Shown: positions 23,997-33,619, counted from the stretch's first letter. The stretch is 64,000 nt of DNA from Lachnospira sp. (GCA_017621205.1 JAGATQ010000022.1:1-64000); one strand, 5' to 3'. Notes: a model not told the origin generated them from the letters alone. Made by a program: numbers and translations.

Positions 23997-24884
23997 ATGA
24001 ATCAATATGTCTTAAGCTGCTGCTCCACAGCAGATTTATCAAAGGAGCATTTTACAGACAGAAACATCTCCTATATCTGTTTTCACTATGAACTGGATGG
24101 AGTAGAATACCGTGATGATTTAGGAATATCCACTCCCTTCGATAAATTCTATCAGGCAATGCGTGACGGAGCAAGCACCAAGACCTCCCAAGTCAATGCA
24201 GATGAATATGAGGAATATTTTGAACAATTTTTAAAGGAAGGCATGGATGTTTTACATGTATGTCTCTCTTCCGGTATCTCCGGTTCCATTAACTCTGCCA
24301 ATATTGCCAGAGAGAACTTATTGGAACGATACCCTGACCGTAAGTTATATATTGTCGACTCCCTCGGAGCCTCTTCCGGTTATGGTTTGCTGATGGATAA
24401 GCTTGCTGATTTGCGGGATTCCGGTAAATCAATTGACGAAGTGTATGAATGGGCAGTTGCAAACCGTCTGCATCTGCATCATTGGTTCTTCTCTACGGAT
24501 TTGACCTTTTACATCAAAGGGGGACGCATCTCTAAAACGGCTGGCTTTGTTGGGGGAGTGTTGAATATCTGCCCCTTGCTGAACATGAACAATGAAGGAA
24601 AGCTGATTCCAAGATACAAAATCCGCACAAAACGAAAGGTGATTGAAGCAATTGTAAATAAGATGGAGGAGCATGCGAAAGACGGCACTTCCTATCATGG
24701 CAAATGCTTTATCTCCCATTCCGACTGCTATGAAGATGCAAGGGCAGTTGCTGACTTAGTAGAAGAACGCTTTAAAAATATGAATGGCAGAGTTGTCATC
24801 AATAATATCGGCACCACCATTGGTTCCCATACCGGACCGGGAACAGTGGCACTCTTTTTCTTTGGTGACGAGCGGGGAGAATAA
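23997..24884 (+). CDS. DegV family protein (fatty-acid-binding)
   Basis: A 295-residue cytosolic protein of the DegV/FakB family, which binds a fatty acid for phosphorylation by FakA. The signature SQVNADEYEEYFEQFLKEG is at ~62-80, followed by VLHVCLSSGISGSINSAN, where the Ser residues contact the carboxylate, and SLGASSGYGLLM; GGRISKTAGFVGG (~178) and the closing IGTTIGSHTGPGTVALFF are also family blocks. Length is typical. It has its own promoter. No fakA kinase is in the window. Confidence 0.92.
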   Translation: MNQYVLSCCSTADLSKEHFTDRNISYICFHYELDGVEYRDDLGISTPFDKFYQAMRDGASTKTSQVNADEYEEYFEQFLKEGMDVLHVCLSSGISGSINSANIARENLLERYPDRKLYIVDSLGASSGYGLLMDKLADLRDSGKSIDEVYEWAVANRLHLHHWFFSTDLTFYIKGGRISKTAGFVGGVLNICPLLNMNNEGKLIPRYKIRTKRKVIEAIVNKMEEHAKDGTSYHGKCFISHSDCYEDARAVADLVEERFKNMNGRVVINNIGTTIGSHTGPGTVALFFFGDERGE

Positions 24885-24900
24885 CTCCCTGCTTTTTATA

Positions 24901-25563
24901 TTAATAATATCTTGGTCCACCACAGCACAAATTACCACCACAGCACAGATTGCAAAAAAGATTGAGCAGACATAGTTTAAAACACCAGCCACCAGATGCC
25001 ACAGGCATTCCATACATCTGTCCCTGCTGTTCATACCAGTTCTGTCCGCTTTGAAGCTGCTGGTACAGTCGTTGATAAGTAACATTGTGCGGTTCCATTT
25101 CACAAGCTGTTTTTGCATATTCCGTAGCGAGGGCATTACTCCCCTTGGCAGAATATGCCAGTGCGGCATAATAATACCACCGCGAATCCCGGTTATCCAT
25201 CTCATTTAACACATGAATCGCTTCATCAAAATGCCCATTGCGAATATAGTTCATTGCCGCCTGCAAATGACCATCACCAGAACCCGTGTTAGAAGATTGA
25301 TTCTGATAAAATCCGCCAAAACCAAAATCACTATACCCGCCAGAAGCTCCAGCGGACTGGTATCCATAGCCCTGCTCCTTTTCCCGCATAATCTGCTCGT
25401 AAGCTGCCTGTACCTCTTTAAACCGCTCCTCCGCCTGTTCCTTATTGGGATTATTCAGGTTCGCATCCGGATGATACTTTCTGCTAAGATTACGATATGC
25501 CTTTTTTATCTCTGCATCTGATGCATTCCTCTGAATGCCTAATACTTGATATGGGTCTAACAT
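24901..25563 (-). CDS. DnaJ-domain protein with cysteine-rich C-terminus
   Basis: A 220-residue protein with an N-terminal J domain (residues 1-60; [20 protein letters not shown] and the HPD motif in KYHPDAN) that would stimulate an Hsp70 ATPase. A Gly/Ser/Tyr-rich linker and two TPR-like helical repeats ([38 protein letters not shown]) follow, and the tail is cysteine-rich ([20 protein letters not shown]). It is the last gene of a three-gene operon with DUF5685 and a zinc-ribbon membrane protein. It is not the canonical DnaJ, which has a Gly/Phe and zinc-finger core. Confidence 0.85.
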   Translation of the reverse strand: MLDPYQVLGIQRNASDAEIKKAYRNLSRKYHPDANLNNPNKEQAEERFKEVQAAYEQIMREKEQGYGYQSAGASGGYSDFGFGGFYQNQSSNTGSGDGHLQAAMNYIRNGHFDEAIHVLNEMDNRDSRWYYYAALAYSAKGSNALATEYAKTACEMEPHNVTYQRLYQQLQSGQNWYEQQGQMYGMPVASGGWCFKLCLLNLFCNLCCGGNLCCGGPRYY

Positions 25564-25575
25564 TCTTTTCTCCTT

Positions 25576-26550
25576 TTATCCCATTTTTGAGCTCTCTTTT
25601 GTCTGTCCTTCCTTCTTCGCTGCCTGCTGGCAGCGATTTTCAGAAACCGTTACAAAACGGCTCCAAACTCCGGAATATATAATATTCCTCAAGATATCCG
25701 CCTCCTGAATGATGGGAAGATGTTCAAATGCTCTGGCACATTCCGCCATCATCTGCTTTAGCAGCCGGCTCATCCCCTCTTCAAATTCTGGAACATATGA
25801 TATCGTTTTGCTCTGGTTATTTTTCTTCTCAAAACACTGATAATAACGCAGTACCGGATTATAACTGCCGGTCACCCGGTCACGCTCCATATCATCGTAT
25901 GCATCCATCAAATATAAAAACTTCCCAAAATAAAAACCAAAGGCGGCTAACGTATCTGCCCATTCATCCTCACGGTATACAAACATTGTTTTCATGATTT
26001 CCCCAAAGTAACCTGCCGCTGTATCCATACTACATAATGCCTTATGAAGGTCATCCTGTCCGGATAAAAGCTCAGCATCAATACCGCACTTGCGAACATC
26101 CTTTTTTTCATATTGATGAAGCCGCTTTAACTGCTCATAGACAAGTTGTGCCTTCTCCTCATACTGTTGCTGTACCCGCTTATTCTTCCCCTTTAAGAGA
26201 ATTGCAAACAAGCCCCTTAAAACCTTTTTTTCATCCTCCCAGTCATCCAGACACTTATAATAGGAAAGCATCACATTCATATCGGCTGCATAATCACTAT
26301 ATGTATTAGTAATACAATTGCACTTATGAATCGGATGCAGCACGCAACGGCTCAAAAATTCCTGATTCTCCGGCTCATACAGCCCTGTCAATAATATTAC
26401 TAAAAAAGTCGTATCATAACTTAACGTTATCTGGCCCAGAAGCTGATACCTGTTTTTTAAGCTCCGGCACAAGCCACAATAATAGCTTCGGTACCGAAGC
26501 AGCTCCTTCCCCTTTAACTCTCTTTCGTTCACCACTACATAACCAAACAT
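25576..26550 (-). CDS. DUF5685 family protein
   Basis: A 324-residue protein beginning MFGYVVVNERELKGKELLRY, with YYCGLCRSLK (residues ~22-31) and a second cysteine set CVLHPIHKCNCI (~75), features of the DUF5685 family. The pattern of His/Cys pairs suggests metal binding; the rest is helical. Function is unknown, but family members usually stand next to a J-domain protein as here (12-base gap). The start at 26550 is chosen because AGGAG lies 8 bases upstream; the longer frame to 26592 has no site and overlaps the preceding gene. Confidence 0.8.
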   Translation of the reverse strand: MFGYVVVNERELKGKELLRYRSYYCGLCRSLKNRYQLLGQITLSYDTTFLVILLTGLYEPENQEFLSRCVLHPIHKCNCITNTYSDYAADMNVMLSYYKCLDDWEDEKKVLRGLFAILLKGKNKRVQQQYEEKAQLVYEQLKRLHQYEKKDVRKCGIDAELLSGQDDLHKALCSMDTAAGYFGEIMKTMFVYREDEWADTLAAFGFYFGKFLYLMDAYDDMERDRVTGSYNPVLRYYQCFEKKNNQSKTISYVPEFEEGMSRLLKQMMAECARAFEHLPIIQEADILRNIIYSGVWSRFVTVSENRCQQAAKKEGQTKESSKMG

Positions 26551-26561
26551 ATTAATTTCTC

Positions 26562-26966
26562 CTAACTCCTCCGAACAAACTCCTCCCGACATTTAGGACA
26601 ACAGATGGCAATCCTGCCCTTCCCCTTAGGCACCCGCACCATCTGCTTGCATTTGGGACATTTATATAACCGATAGCTCCTCCTCTGTATTGCATGATTT
26701 TTCTGCCTTTGAAAAAAGCGTTGTATCGGCGAAACCTTACTTACAAACCACTGATTCTCCTGATACCGTTTCGTGTAATTTCTGGAAAACATCCGGAAAT
26801 ACAGATAGATTAATAACAAAAGCGAAATCAGATTCAGTGTTCCTGAGCGAATAAATAAATTCACAATAATAATACCAAACACAAACCACGTTATCACCCG
26901 GTTTAACGAATCGATTCCGTATCTTCCCTGCATAAACTGCATGAATTTCTGTCTCATAGACTTCAC
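26562..26966 (-). CDS. Small membrane protein with C-terminal zinc ribbon
   Basis: A 134-residue protein: a short basic N-terminus, two hydrophobic spans (VITWFVFGIIIVNLFI and LNLISLLLLIYLYFRMF, ~25-65), a basic linker and a C-terminal ribbon with CPKC (~107) and CCPKC (~127), which probably binds zinc. It starts at GTG with AAAGGG nearby; an ATG three codons later is possible. It opens the operon with DUF5685 and the J-domain protein, 11 bases before DUF5685. Function is unknown. Confidence 0.65.
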   Translation of the reverse strand: MKSMRQKFMQFMQGRYGIDSLNRVITWFVFGIIIVNLFIRSGTLNLISLLLLIYLYFRMFSRNYTKRYQENQWFVSKVSPIQRFFQRQKNHAIQRRSYRLYKCPKCKQMVRVPKGKGRIAICCPKCREEFVRRS

Positions 26967-27106
26967 CCATCCCTTTGCTCTGTTTATGATGTATCCTACT
27001 CCTACTTATTAGAAAATTCAACCATTTTCACCCCGAATTCATTATCTTTTCACAGTTAGCAACATATAATACAAGTGTTGTTTTAGCACTTTAAAGCAAA
27101 AAAGCA

Positions 27107-27135
27107 TTGACCTGTCTACATGCATCAGTTATACT
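27107..27135 (+). promoter_or_regulatory. Promoter of tyrA
   Basis: TTGACC (27107-27112), a 17-base spacer and TATACT (27130-27135) lie 90 bases before the tyrA start. The leader between them shows no T-box consensus. Confidence 0.65.
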
Positions 27136-27225
27136 ATGCATAGATATCAACAGGACACTGGCATATCATAAATCAGGTTTACGATGTACTAGAAAAACTA
27201 TGTAATCCGTAAGGGGGTTCCAAAT

Positions 27226-28104
27226 ATGAAGCAGTTAAAAGATATGACAATTGGATTTATCGGCTTTGGGTTGATTGCGGGTAATATCGCCCGTTGTATC
27301 CGAAAGCATCTGCCTACAGTGCGAATGCTTGCACTAAATAACCGCTTCCCCGATATAAAGCCTGGTCTTAAAATGGCATTACAGGATGGCGTACTCAACG
27401 CATTAGAAGCAGACCTTATGGGAGAATTCCGGGAATGTGATATTATCTTTTTGTGTGCTCCGGTGATTACTAATATTTCTTATCTTCCAGAGCTTAAGCA
27501 GATTATGAAACCCGGATGTATTCTCACCGATGTAGGAAGTACCAAAGGTAACATCCATGCTGCAGTGGAGGAGGCAGGTCTGACCTCTGCTTTTATAGGC
27601 GGTCATCCAATGGCAGGAACAGAAAAAACCGGATACGAAAATTCCACTGACACTATGCTTAACGGTGCTTTCTACCTTCTGACTCCGACAGAACATACTA
27701 AAGAGTCACAGCTTTCTATTATGAAAGAAATCACTGCACTCTGTGGCTGTAAAACGATGATACTGAATCCAGAGGAGCACGATATTGCGGCTGCCGCCAT
27801 CAGCCATGTACCACACATTCTGTCCTACTCATTAGTCAATACCGTACACGACAATGACAATGAACAGCAATATATGAAGCAATTTGCTGCCGGAGGCTTT
27901 CGCGATATGACCCGTATTGCTGCCTCTTCCCCTGAAATGTGGCAAAATGTTGTGCTTGCAAATAAAAAATCAGTACTGACTTTTTTAAGCCAGTACCAGA
28001 TTGTTCTTGAACAATTTAAACAAATGCTGATAGCCGATGATGAACAAGGGCTATTAGACTTTTTCCAGAAATCTAAGGATTACCGGGACACCTTTAACTT
28101 TTAG
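27226..28104 (+). CDS. tyrA: Prephenate dehydrogenase
   Basis: A 292-residue cytosolic enzyme that oxidises prephenate to 4-hydroxyphenylpyruvate with NAD(P)+ in tyrosine synthesis. The dinucleotide motif is GFIGFGLIAGNIAR (~residue 10), the substrate region includes CAPVITN, DVGSTKGNI (~100) and GGHPMAGTEKTGYENS (~124), and the helical C-terminal domain has AAAISHVPHILSYSL and AAGGFRDMTRIAAS. No ACT or chorismate mutase domain is attached. GGGGG precedes the start. It stands alone with its own promoter and converges on the ATPase gene, overlapping by 11 bases. Confidence 0.92.
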   Translation: MKQLKDMTIGFIGFGLIAGNIARCIRKHLPTVRMLALNNRFPDIKPGLKMALQDGVLNALEADLMGEFRECDIIFLCAPVITNISYLPELKQIMKPGCILTDVGSTKGNIHAAVEEAGLTSAFIGGHPMAGTEKTGYENSTDTMLNGAFYLLTPTEHTKESQLSIMKEITALCGCKTMILNPEEHDIAAAAISHVPHILSYSLVNTVHDNDNEQQYMKQFAAGGFRDMTRIAASSPEMWQNVVLANKKSVLTFLSQYQIVLEQFKQMLIADDEQGLLDFFQKSKDYRDTFNF

Positions 28105-29944
28105 GCTGAGAAACTACTTCTTTCTCTGTAAACAGGGTTACATCCTCTAAGGTAATCAATCCAAGCTGTGAGGCAGTTGGGTTGTCCAACTGCACAAGGC
28201 GGTTCGCCTGATTTGTAATAATCTTTTCAAAGACATTACGAATTCCTCTGGCATTACCAAAATCCTTGCGAGCCATATTATCCATGTGATTTAGATACTC
28301 CCTTACCTGCTCAAGGGCACTCTCCTCTATCGTCATTCCTGCCTTTTGCGCCATCTTATTTAGTATCTCCACCAACTGGTCGCAGCTATAATCTGCAAAA
28401 TCAATATATTTATTAAATCGGGAAATCAGTCCGGTATTCGACTTTAAAAACCGTTCCATCTCCTGACGGTATCCTGCCACAATAACGACCAAATCGTTAC
28501 GGTTATCCTCCATCTCTTTCACTAATGTGTCGATGGCTTCAATACCATAATCGTCTCCCGCCTCCCGGCTTGTAAGGGAATACGCTTCATCAATAAAAAG
28601 CACTCCTCCCTTGGCCTGTGCAACCACCTCTTTTACCTTCATCGCTGTCTGTCCCAGATATCCTGCAACCAGTCCAGCCCGGTCTGTTTCCACAAAGGTT
28701 CCCTTGGAAAGTACCCCAAGCTCCTTATATATCTCTGCCACCAGCCTTGCAACCGTTGTTTTACCCGTTCCTGCATTACCCGTAAATACCATATGGTAAG
28801 TCATATCCATCTGGGGCATATTATGATTGGCACGCATTTTGCGAACCCGGATAAGATTAACCAGTGATTGCATCTCTGTCTTAACACTCTCAAGTCCCAC
28901 CAGCTCATCTAACCGCTCCATAAGCTTTTGCACTGCCGCAGCACGCTTCGCATCCCTCGCCTGCTCTAATTCCAACCGTGCCTGTGCCGTCTGTCTTGCA
29001 ATCTCCTCCTCGTCCATAACCGGAGGCTTGGTCTTCTCTGGTTCTGATACCTGCTCTGCATTCTTCGCATCCTCTATCCCCATCGGCTGTTCTGCAGTCT
29101 CTGTATCCTCTATCCTTGACGCCTGCTCTACAGTCTCTGTATCCTCTATCCCCATCGGCTGTTCTGCAGTCTCTGTATCCTCTATCCTTGATACCTGCTC
29201 TATAACGCTCTCTATGCCTGGTGGCTGCTCTACGGCTTTCGTTTCGTTGGTTTCTATTGGCAGCGTCCCATGAACCTGTTCTCCGCCTTCCGCCTTCACA
29301 GTGCCCCCCTTGGAAACACCCGGCTTCACCAGCTTCCTTACATACTCCATTTCATCCCGGATATATCCGGTCTTAAAGGTAGGACTGTCAACCTTACGGT
29401 AGACATACCATTTATCAATGCTCTTCAAATATTGAAGCTCATCACTTAAAAATACACTAATCCGGCATGCATATTCTTGTAGAAACTCTGCTACTCCCTC
29501 TCCCTTCTGCTCATCGAGATACGCCATGGCAATTACAATATTTAATAAGGTGTCTACAAACATCACAGACAGATGCGTCTGCTTCTCCTTATCCCGCAGG
29601 GCAAATAATTGTAATAAAATAGGAGGGGAAGTGAGCATCCGGTTGGCATATTGTATTGACGTCTCCGGCATATCACCACTTTCCTCAAGCTCTAGTACAT
29701 TATGGTCTGGAATAGCTCTGACAAAATGTTTACGTTCTCCATCAAAAGAACCATTATGTGCCGCAAACATCAAAAGTACAGCCTGCAAATAAAGGTCTAG
29801 CTGCTCTTGGATTGTCTGCTTCAGCATCCGCTCAGGCTGCGTCCAATACCCCTCTGTCTGTAATTTGACACAATGAAATACCAAGGTCTGATAATTCTCC
29901 TTGGCAATTTCAAATAATTCTCGATTGGAATATGCTGCCTTCAT
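28094..29944 (-). CDS. AAA+ ATPase of the CbxX/SpoVK type
   Basis: A 616-residue protein. The second half is one AAA+ module: LVGLESVKTEMQSLVNLIRV, Walker A GNAGTGKTT, Walker B GVLFIDEAYSL, pore/sensor segments and RFNKYIDFADY, closest to the CbxX/CfqX family that includes SpoVK of sporulation. The N-terminal ~200 residues are helical and unique. Between them lies a low-complexity linker built from four 12-residue units related to IEDTETAEQPMG. SpoVK is normally ~320 residues, so this is an extended form. A remodelling role in sporulation or in secretion is possible. The gene converges on tyrA. Confidence 0.8.
   Translation of the reverse strand: MKAAYSNRELFEIAKENYQTLVFHCVKLQTEGYWTQPERMLKQTIQEQLDLYLQAVLLMFAAHNGSFDGERKHFVRAIPDHNVLELEESGDMPETSIQYANRMLTSPPILLQLFALRDKEKQTHLSVMFVDTLLNIVIAMAYLDEQKGEGVAEFLQEYACRISVFLSDELQYLKSIDKWYVYRKVDSPTFKTGYIRDEMEYVRKLVKPGVSKGGTVKAEGGEQVHGTLPIETNETKAVEQPPGIESVIEQVSRIEDTETAEQPMGIEDTETVEQASRIEDTETAEQPMGIEDAKNAEQVSEPEKTKPPVMDEEEIARQTAQARLELEQARDAKRAAAVQKLMERLDELVGLESVKTEMQSLVNLIRVRKMRANHNMPQMDMTYHMVFTGNAGTGKTTVARLVAEIYKELGVLSKGTFVETDRAGLVAGYLGQTAMKVKEVVAQAKGGVLFIDEAYSLTSREAGDDYGIEAIDTLVKEMEDNRNDLVVIVAGYRQEMERFLKSNTGLISRFNKYIDFADYSCDQLVEILNKMAQKAGMTIEESALEQVREYLNHMDNMARKDFGNARGIRNVFEKIITNQANRLVQLDNPTASQLGLITLEDVTLFTEKEVVSQPKS
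29069..29212 (-). repeat. 36-base tandem repeat in the ATPase linker
   Basis: Four 36-base units, with units 1 and 3 nearly identical and units 2 and 4 nearly identical (period 72). They encode the alternation AEQPMGIEDTET / VEQASRIEDTET. Such arrays usually change in copy number. Confidence 0.85.
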
Positions 29945-30061
29945 TGCTGTTCCTCTTTTCTCTAGATGTATCTCTGCCTATATATCATTGTATCATTTCC
30001 CGACAAGTTTTACAAACGCAATATATTGAGAGTGTATGTCAAAATCCCACAAAATACGACG

Positions 30062-30994
30062 TTACTCCCCAATTACCTCTACCGATGCCCCCTGATAGTA
30101 ATAGGTCAAAAGTTCTCTGACATCCTTTCCCTGCTTTGCCATCTGATTTGCACCATACAGGCTCAATCCCATTCCATGTCCTTTTCCCAGGCATACAATT
30201 TTAAGCTGACTTTCCTGACTTTCCATATAAAAATAGGTAGAATTCAAAGAAAGAAGCTGCTTAAATTCCTCTCCTGTTATATTGCCCGTTCCAAGCTTAA
30301 CCATTTTTACATAACCAGCCTTTGACTTCTCTGAAATAGCAACCTCTGCCAGAAAATTCTCTGGCGTCAGCCCATACTGGTCTCCCAGCAGTGCAACAAG
30401 CTGCTCATAGGTAAAGGTTAGTGTCTGCATATAATCCTTTGCCTCTACATCCGCACTGGAATCAACACTGGTAAGATATGGTATATCCTTCCCATAGACA
30501 TCCAGAGCACTGGCAGTTTGTCCCATACTCACATTGTGGTACAGTGCATCAATATAATTGCCCTTATATGTCAAAACCATGCCATAGGTGTTGCCAATAG
30601 CCGTTTTCACTTTCTTTAACTGCTCCTCATAACGGGTCTGTCCTAACTGCTTTATCATATCCTCCTCTGTAGCATACGATACCTTCAAATCCTGTGCCAG
30701 AAGATTTGTCCCCGCCTTATGAAGCTTTCTGGCATTGGTTCTTGTAATGACCGCCTGTGCCTCATAGACTGCCAGTTCATAATCATATGGCAGCTCAGCA
30801 AGCAAAACCCCAATCATATACTGTTCCAAATCTGCCGTTTTAAGCTCCCCTGCTATCTCATATTCCACGATAATTCCACTATCCCGGATTGTCCCCTGCT
30901 GCTTATCATACCCCGTCATCAGCATGGTAAGTCCATAGGGGAGAAACAACATCAGCAACGTCATTCCGATGCAGATAATACATTTTTCACCCAT
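30062..30994 (-). CDS. spoIID: SpoIID/LytB domain protein (stage II sporulation protein D)
   Basis: A 310-residue membrane-anchored lytic transglycosylase-type enzyme that strips peptidoglycan stem-less glycans during engulfment. An N-terminal membrane span (CIICIGMTLLMLFLPYGLTM) is followed by the SpoIID fold with LEQYMIGVLLAELPYDYELA (~56), where the catalytic Glu lies, VYEAQAVITRTNA and the C-terminal GKGHGMGLSLYGANQMAKQG block (~275). Length is close to that of B. subtilis SpoIID. It stands alone on the minus strand; the partners SpoIIM and SpoIIP are not in the window. Confidence 0.88.
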   Translation of the reverse strand: MGEKCIICIGMTLLMLFLPYGLTMLMTGYDKQQGTIRDSGIIVEYEIAGELKTADLEQYMIGVLLAELPYDYELAVYEAQAVITRTNARKLHKAGTNLLAQDLKVSYATEEDMIKQLGQTRYEEQLKKVKTAIGNTYGMVLTYKGNYIDALYHNVSMGQTASALDVYGKDIPYLTSVDSSADVEAKDYMQTLTFTYEQLVALLGDQYGLTPENFLAEVAISEKSKAGYVKMVKLGTGNITGEEFKQLLSLNSTYFYMESQESQLKIVCLGKGHGMGLSLYGANQMAKQGKDVRELLTYYYQGASVEVIGE

Positions 30995-31051
30995 AACTCA
31001 TCCCCCTCTCATCACTATATGTAGAGGAAAATAAAAAAAGAACCGTAAAAA

Positions 31052-31083
31052 ATACACCGTATCTCCATGGAAATACGGTGTAT
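31052..31083 (-). terminator. Terminator of nrdD
   Basis: A perfect 11-base stem (ATACACCGTAT/ATACGGTGTAT) with a 10-base loop. On the minus strand it is followed by TTTTTT, 40 bases after the nrdD stop. Confidence 0.8.
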
Positions 31084-31122
31084 ATTAAACATATGCTATT
31101 CATCCCTAAACATAAACCTATT

Positions 31123-33285
31123 CTAAAGATGCATTACTCTCTCTTTAATCTCCTGCGTTCTCCCCTGATTCCAGAATTGTGTTCCAATATAGCCACAGGT
31201 TCTTCTGGCAACATTCATCTTATCCTGGTCATGATTGCCACAGTTCGGGCATTCCCAAATCAGCTTGCCATCCTCATCGTTAATAATCTGAATCTGTCCA
31301 TTATAGCCACACACCTGACAATAATCACTCTTGGTATTAAGCTCTGCATACATGATATTGTCATAAATAAACTGCATCACAGAAATCACTGCATCCAGAT
31401 TATCCGCCATGCTTGGTACTTCAACATAACTGATAGCACCTCCCGGTGACAACGCCTGAAACTGGGATTCAAACTTTAGCTTCTCAAAAGCATCTATCTC
31501 TTCCGTTACATGCACATGATAGGAATTTGTAATATAATTGCGGTCCGTTACTCCCGGAATCACACCAAACCGCTTCTGAAGGCTCTTAGCGAATTTATAA
31601 GTAGTAGACTCTAACGGAGTACCATATAAGCTAAAGTCAATATTCGTCTCCTGTGCCCACTTGCGGCACATATCATTCATGTGCTGCATAACCTTAAGTG
31701 CAAACGGAGTTCCCTTCGGGTCAGTATGAGAAACCCCTTTCATATAACGGACACACTCACAAAGCCCTGCGTAACCTAGCGATATAGTAGAATAACCACC
31801 ATATAACAGTTTGTCAATCGTCTCTCCCTTCTTCAGACGGGCGAGGGCACCATTCTGCCAGAGAATGGGAGCCACATCAGACGGCGTTCCCTTCAAACGA
31901 TTATGGCGACACATCAATGCCTCCTTACAAAGCATCAGCCGCTCATCAAATATCTCCCAGAATTTCTTTTCATCCCCATTAGAGGAACAGGCAACATCCA
32001 CCAGATTAATGGTAACTACGCCTTGGTTAAAACGTCCATAGAATTTAAACTTATCATTCTCATCCTTATATACTGTCAAGAACGAACGACATCCCATACA
32101 AGTATAGCAGTTATCCTGCTTTAACGATTTCATAACCTTCTCAGAAATATAATCCGGAACCATACGCTTAGCAGTACATTCCGCAGCAAGCTTCGTCAAA
32201 TAATAATATTTACTATCTTCGGTAATGTTATCCTCTTCCAATACATAAATCAGCTTCGGGAAGGCTGGCGTAATCCAGACCCCCTTCTCGTTCTTCACAC
32301 CTTGAATCCGCTGTCTCAATACCTCTTCCGTAATCATAGCCAAATCATCCTTGGTGCGGCCATCCTCTACCTCATTGAGATACATAAACACAGTGACAAA
32401 GGGAGCCTGCCCATTCGTCGTCATCAGTGTAATGACCTGATACTGAATCATCTGGACGCCACGCTCAATCTCATCCATCACCCGCATCTCTGCAATTTCA
32501 TTCACCTTTTGCATATCAATTGGAATACCTGCTTTATCAAACTCCTTTGCAACCTCCCTGCGGTATTTCTGACGGCTGATATCTACAAAAGGAGCCAGAT
32601 GTGCCAGAGAAATACTCTGTCCACCATACTGGGAGCTGGCAATCTGCGCAATACTCTGGGTAGCAATATTACATGCCGTAGAAAAGCTATGAGGCTTCTC
32701 AATCATCGTCTCACTAATCACTGTACCATTCTGCAGCATATCATCTAAATTCACAAGGCAGCAATTGTGCATGTGCTGGGCAAAATAATCCATATCATGG
32801 AAATGAATCAACCCGTTCTCATGTGCTTCAATTACTTCCTTGGGAAGCAGTAACCGGCGGCTGATATCCTTCGAAACTTCACCTGCCATATAATCTCTTT
32901 GTACACTGTTAACAATCGGATTCTTATTGGAATTCTCCTGCTTTACTTCCTCATTGTCACACTCAATCAAACTCAAAATCTGCTCGTCTGTTGAATTAGC
33001 CTTACGCACTAATGCCCGTCGGAAACGATAGGTAATATAAGTTCTGGCAAGTGCAAATGCCTGCTTATTCATAATCTGATTCTCAACTAAATCCTGAATC
33101 TCCTCCACACTTGGACAATGGCTCATATTCAGGCAGGAATGCTCCACATTAACAGAAATCTCGCGAATCGCTTCCTCGGTAAGCTTATCTACGCTTGCAA
33201 CCTCACGGTTCGCCTTTTTAATGGCATTCACAATCTTATTGATATCAAAAATCTCCTCTGCACCGTTTCTTTTGATGATTTTCAT
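31123..33285 (-). CDS. nrdD: Anaerobic (class III) ribonucleoside-triphosphate reductase
   Basis: A 720-residue oxygen-sensitive enzyme that converts NTPs to dNTPs with a glycyl radical. The N-terminal ATP cone (MKIIKRNGAEEIFDINKIVN … residues 1-95) senses the dATP/ATP ratio. The catalytic core has HFHDMDYFAQHMHNCCLVNL and the cysteine-rich NCYTCMGCRSF. The C-terminal zinc site is CQVCGYNGQ … CPNCGNHD and the radical site RTCGYIG (Gly ~698). The activating radical-SAM enzyme NrdG is not adjacent, which is unusual. Two NrdR-like boxes precede it. Confidence 0.96.
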   Translation of the reverse strand: MKIIKRNGAEEIFDINKIVNAIKKANREVASVDKLTEEAIREISVNVEHSCLNMSHCPSVEEIQDLVENQIMNKQAFALARTYITYRFRRALVRKANSTDEQILSLIECDNEEVKQENSNKNPIVNSVQRDYMAGEVSKDISRRLLLPKEVIEAHENGLIHFHDMDYFAQHMHNCCLVNLDDMLQNGTVISETMIEKPHSFSTACNIATQSIAQIASSQYGGQSISLAHLAPFVDISRQKYRREVAKEFDKAGIPIDMQKVNEIAEMRVMDEIERGVQMIQYQVITLMTTNGQAPFVTVFMYLNEVEDGRTKDDLAMITEEVLRQRIQGVKNEKGVWITPAFPKLIYVLEEDNITEDSKYYYLTKLAAECTAKRMVPDYISEKVMKSLKQDNCYTCMGCRSFLTVYKDENDKFKFYGRFNQGVVTINLVDVACSSNGDEKKFWEIFDERLMLCKEALMCRHNRLKGTPSDVAPILWQNGALARLKKGETIDKLLYGGYSTISLGYAGLCECVRYMKGVSHTDPKGTPFALKVMQHMNDMCRKWAQETNIDFSLYGTPLESTTYKFAKSLQKRFGVIPGVTDRNYITNSYHVHVTEEIDAFEKLKFESQFQALSPGGAISYVEVPSMADNLDAVISVMQFIYDNIMYAELNTKSDYCQVCGYNGQIQIINDEDGKLIWECPNCGNHDQDKMNVARRTCGYIGTQFWNQGRTQEIKERVMHL

Positions 33286-33415
33286 AACATTACCCTTTCA
33301 TTTTTCTTACTATCCTCATGCCAGATAATGACTCAAGGCATGATATGTACTTCCTCTACCTATATTAGTATGTGCAAATGATGTCTTTCTTCCAAGTCTT
33401 CAGTCAATTTCAAGC

Positions 33416-33463
33416 TACCTACATATAGTACCACTTTCCGAAAACGATGTCCATATCTAGTAT
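33416..33463 (-). promoter_or_regulatory. Pair of NrdR-like boxes upstream of nrdD
   Basis: Read on the minus strand, ATACTAGATATGGACA (33448-33463) and GTACTATATGTAGGTA (33416-33431) both match the AT-rich ACACTATATATTGTGT type of NrdR site. They start exactly 32 bases apart, three helical turns, the spacing typical for paired NrdR boxes. They lie 130-180 bases upstream of the start codon. Repression by NrdR-ATP/dATP is inferred from the family; nrdR itself is not in the window. Confidence 0.6.
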
Positions 33464-33619
33464 TTATTTTCTTTTCCGACAAATTTCTCCAAATAATCAT
33501 TAATCGCTCTATTCATGCGACTTCCCGCCTTTTTTCTTAGTATGTACTTTTTTTGTACAAAAAATAATTTAAAAACACTTGCTTTTTTTTCCAGAATATG
33601 TTAGTCGTTTTTTGTATAC

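Noticed and set aside
27136-27225. T-box leader for tyrA
   Set aside because: The leader is only ~90 bases and has no T-box AGGGTGGNACCGCG sequence or antiterminator.
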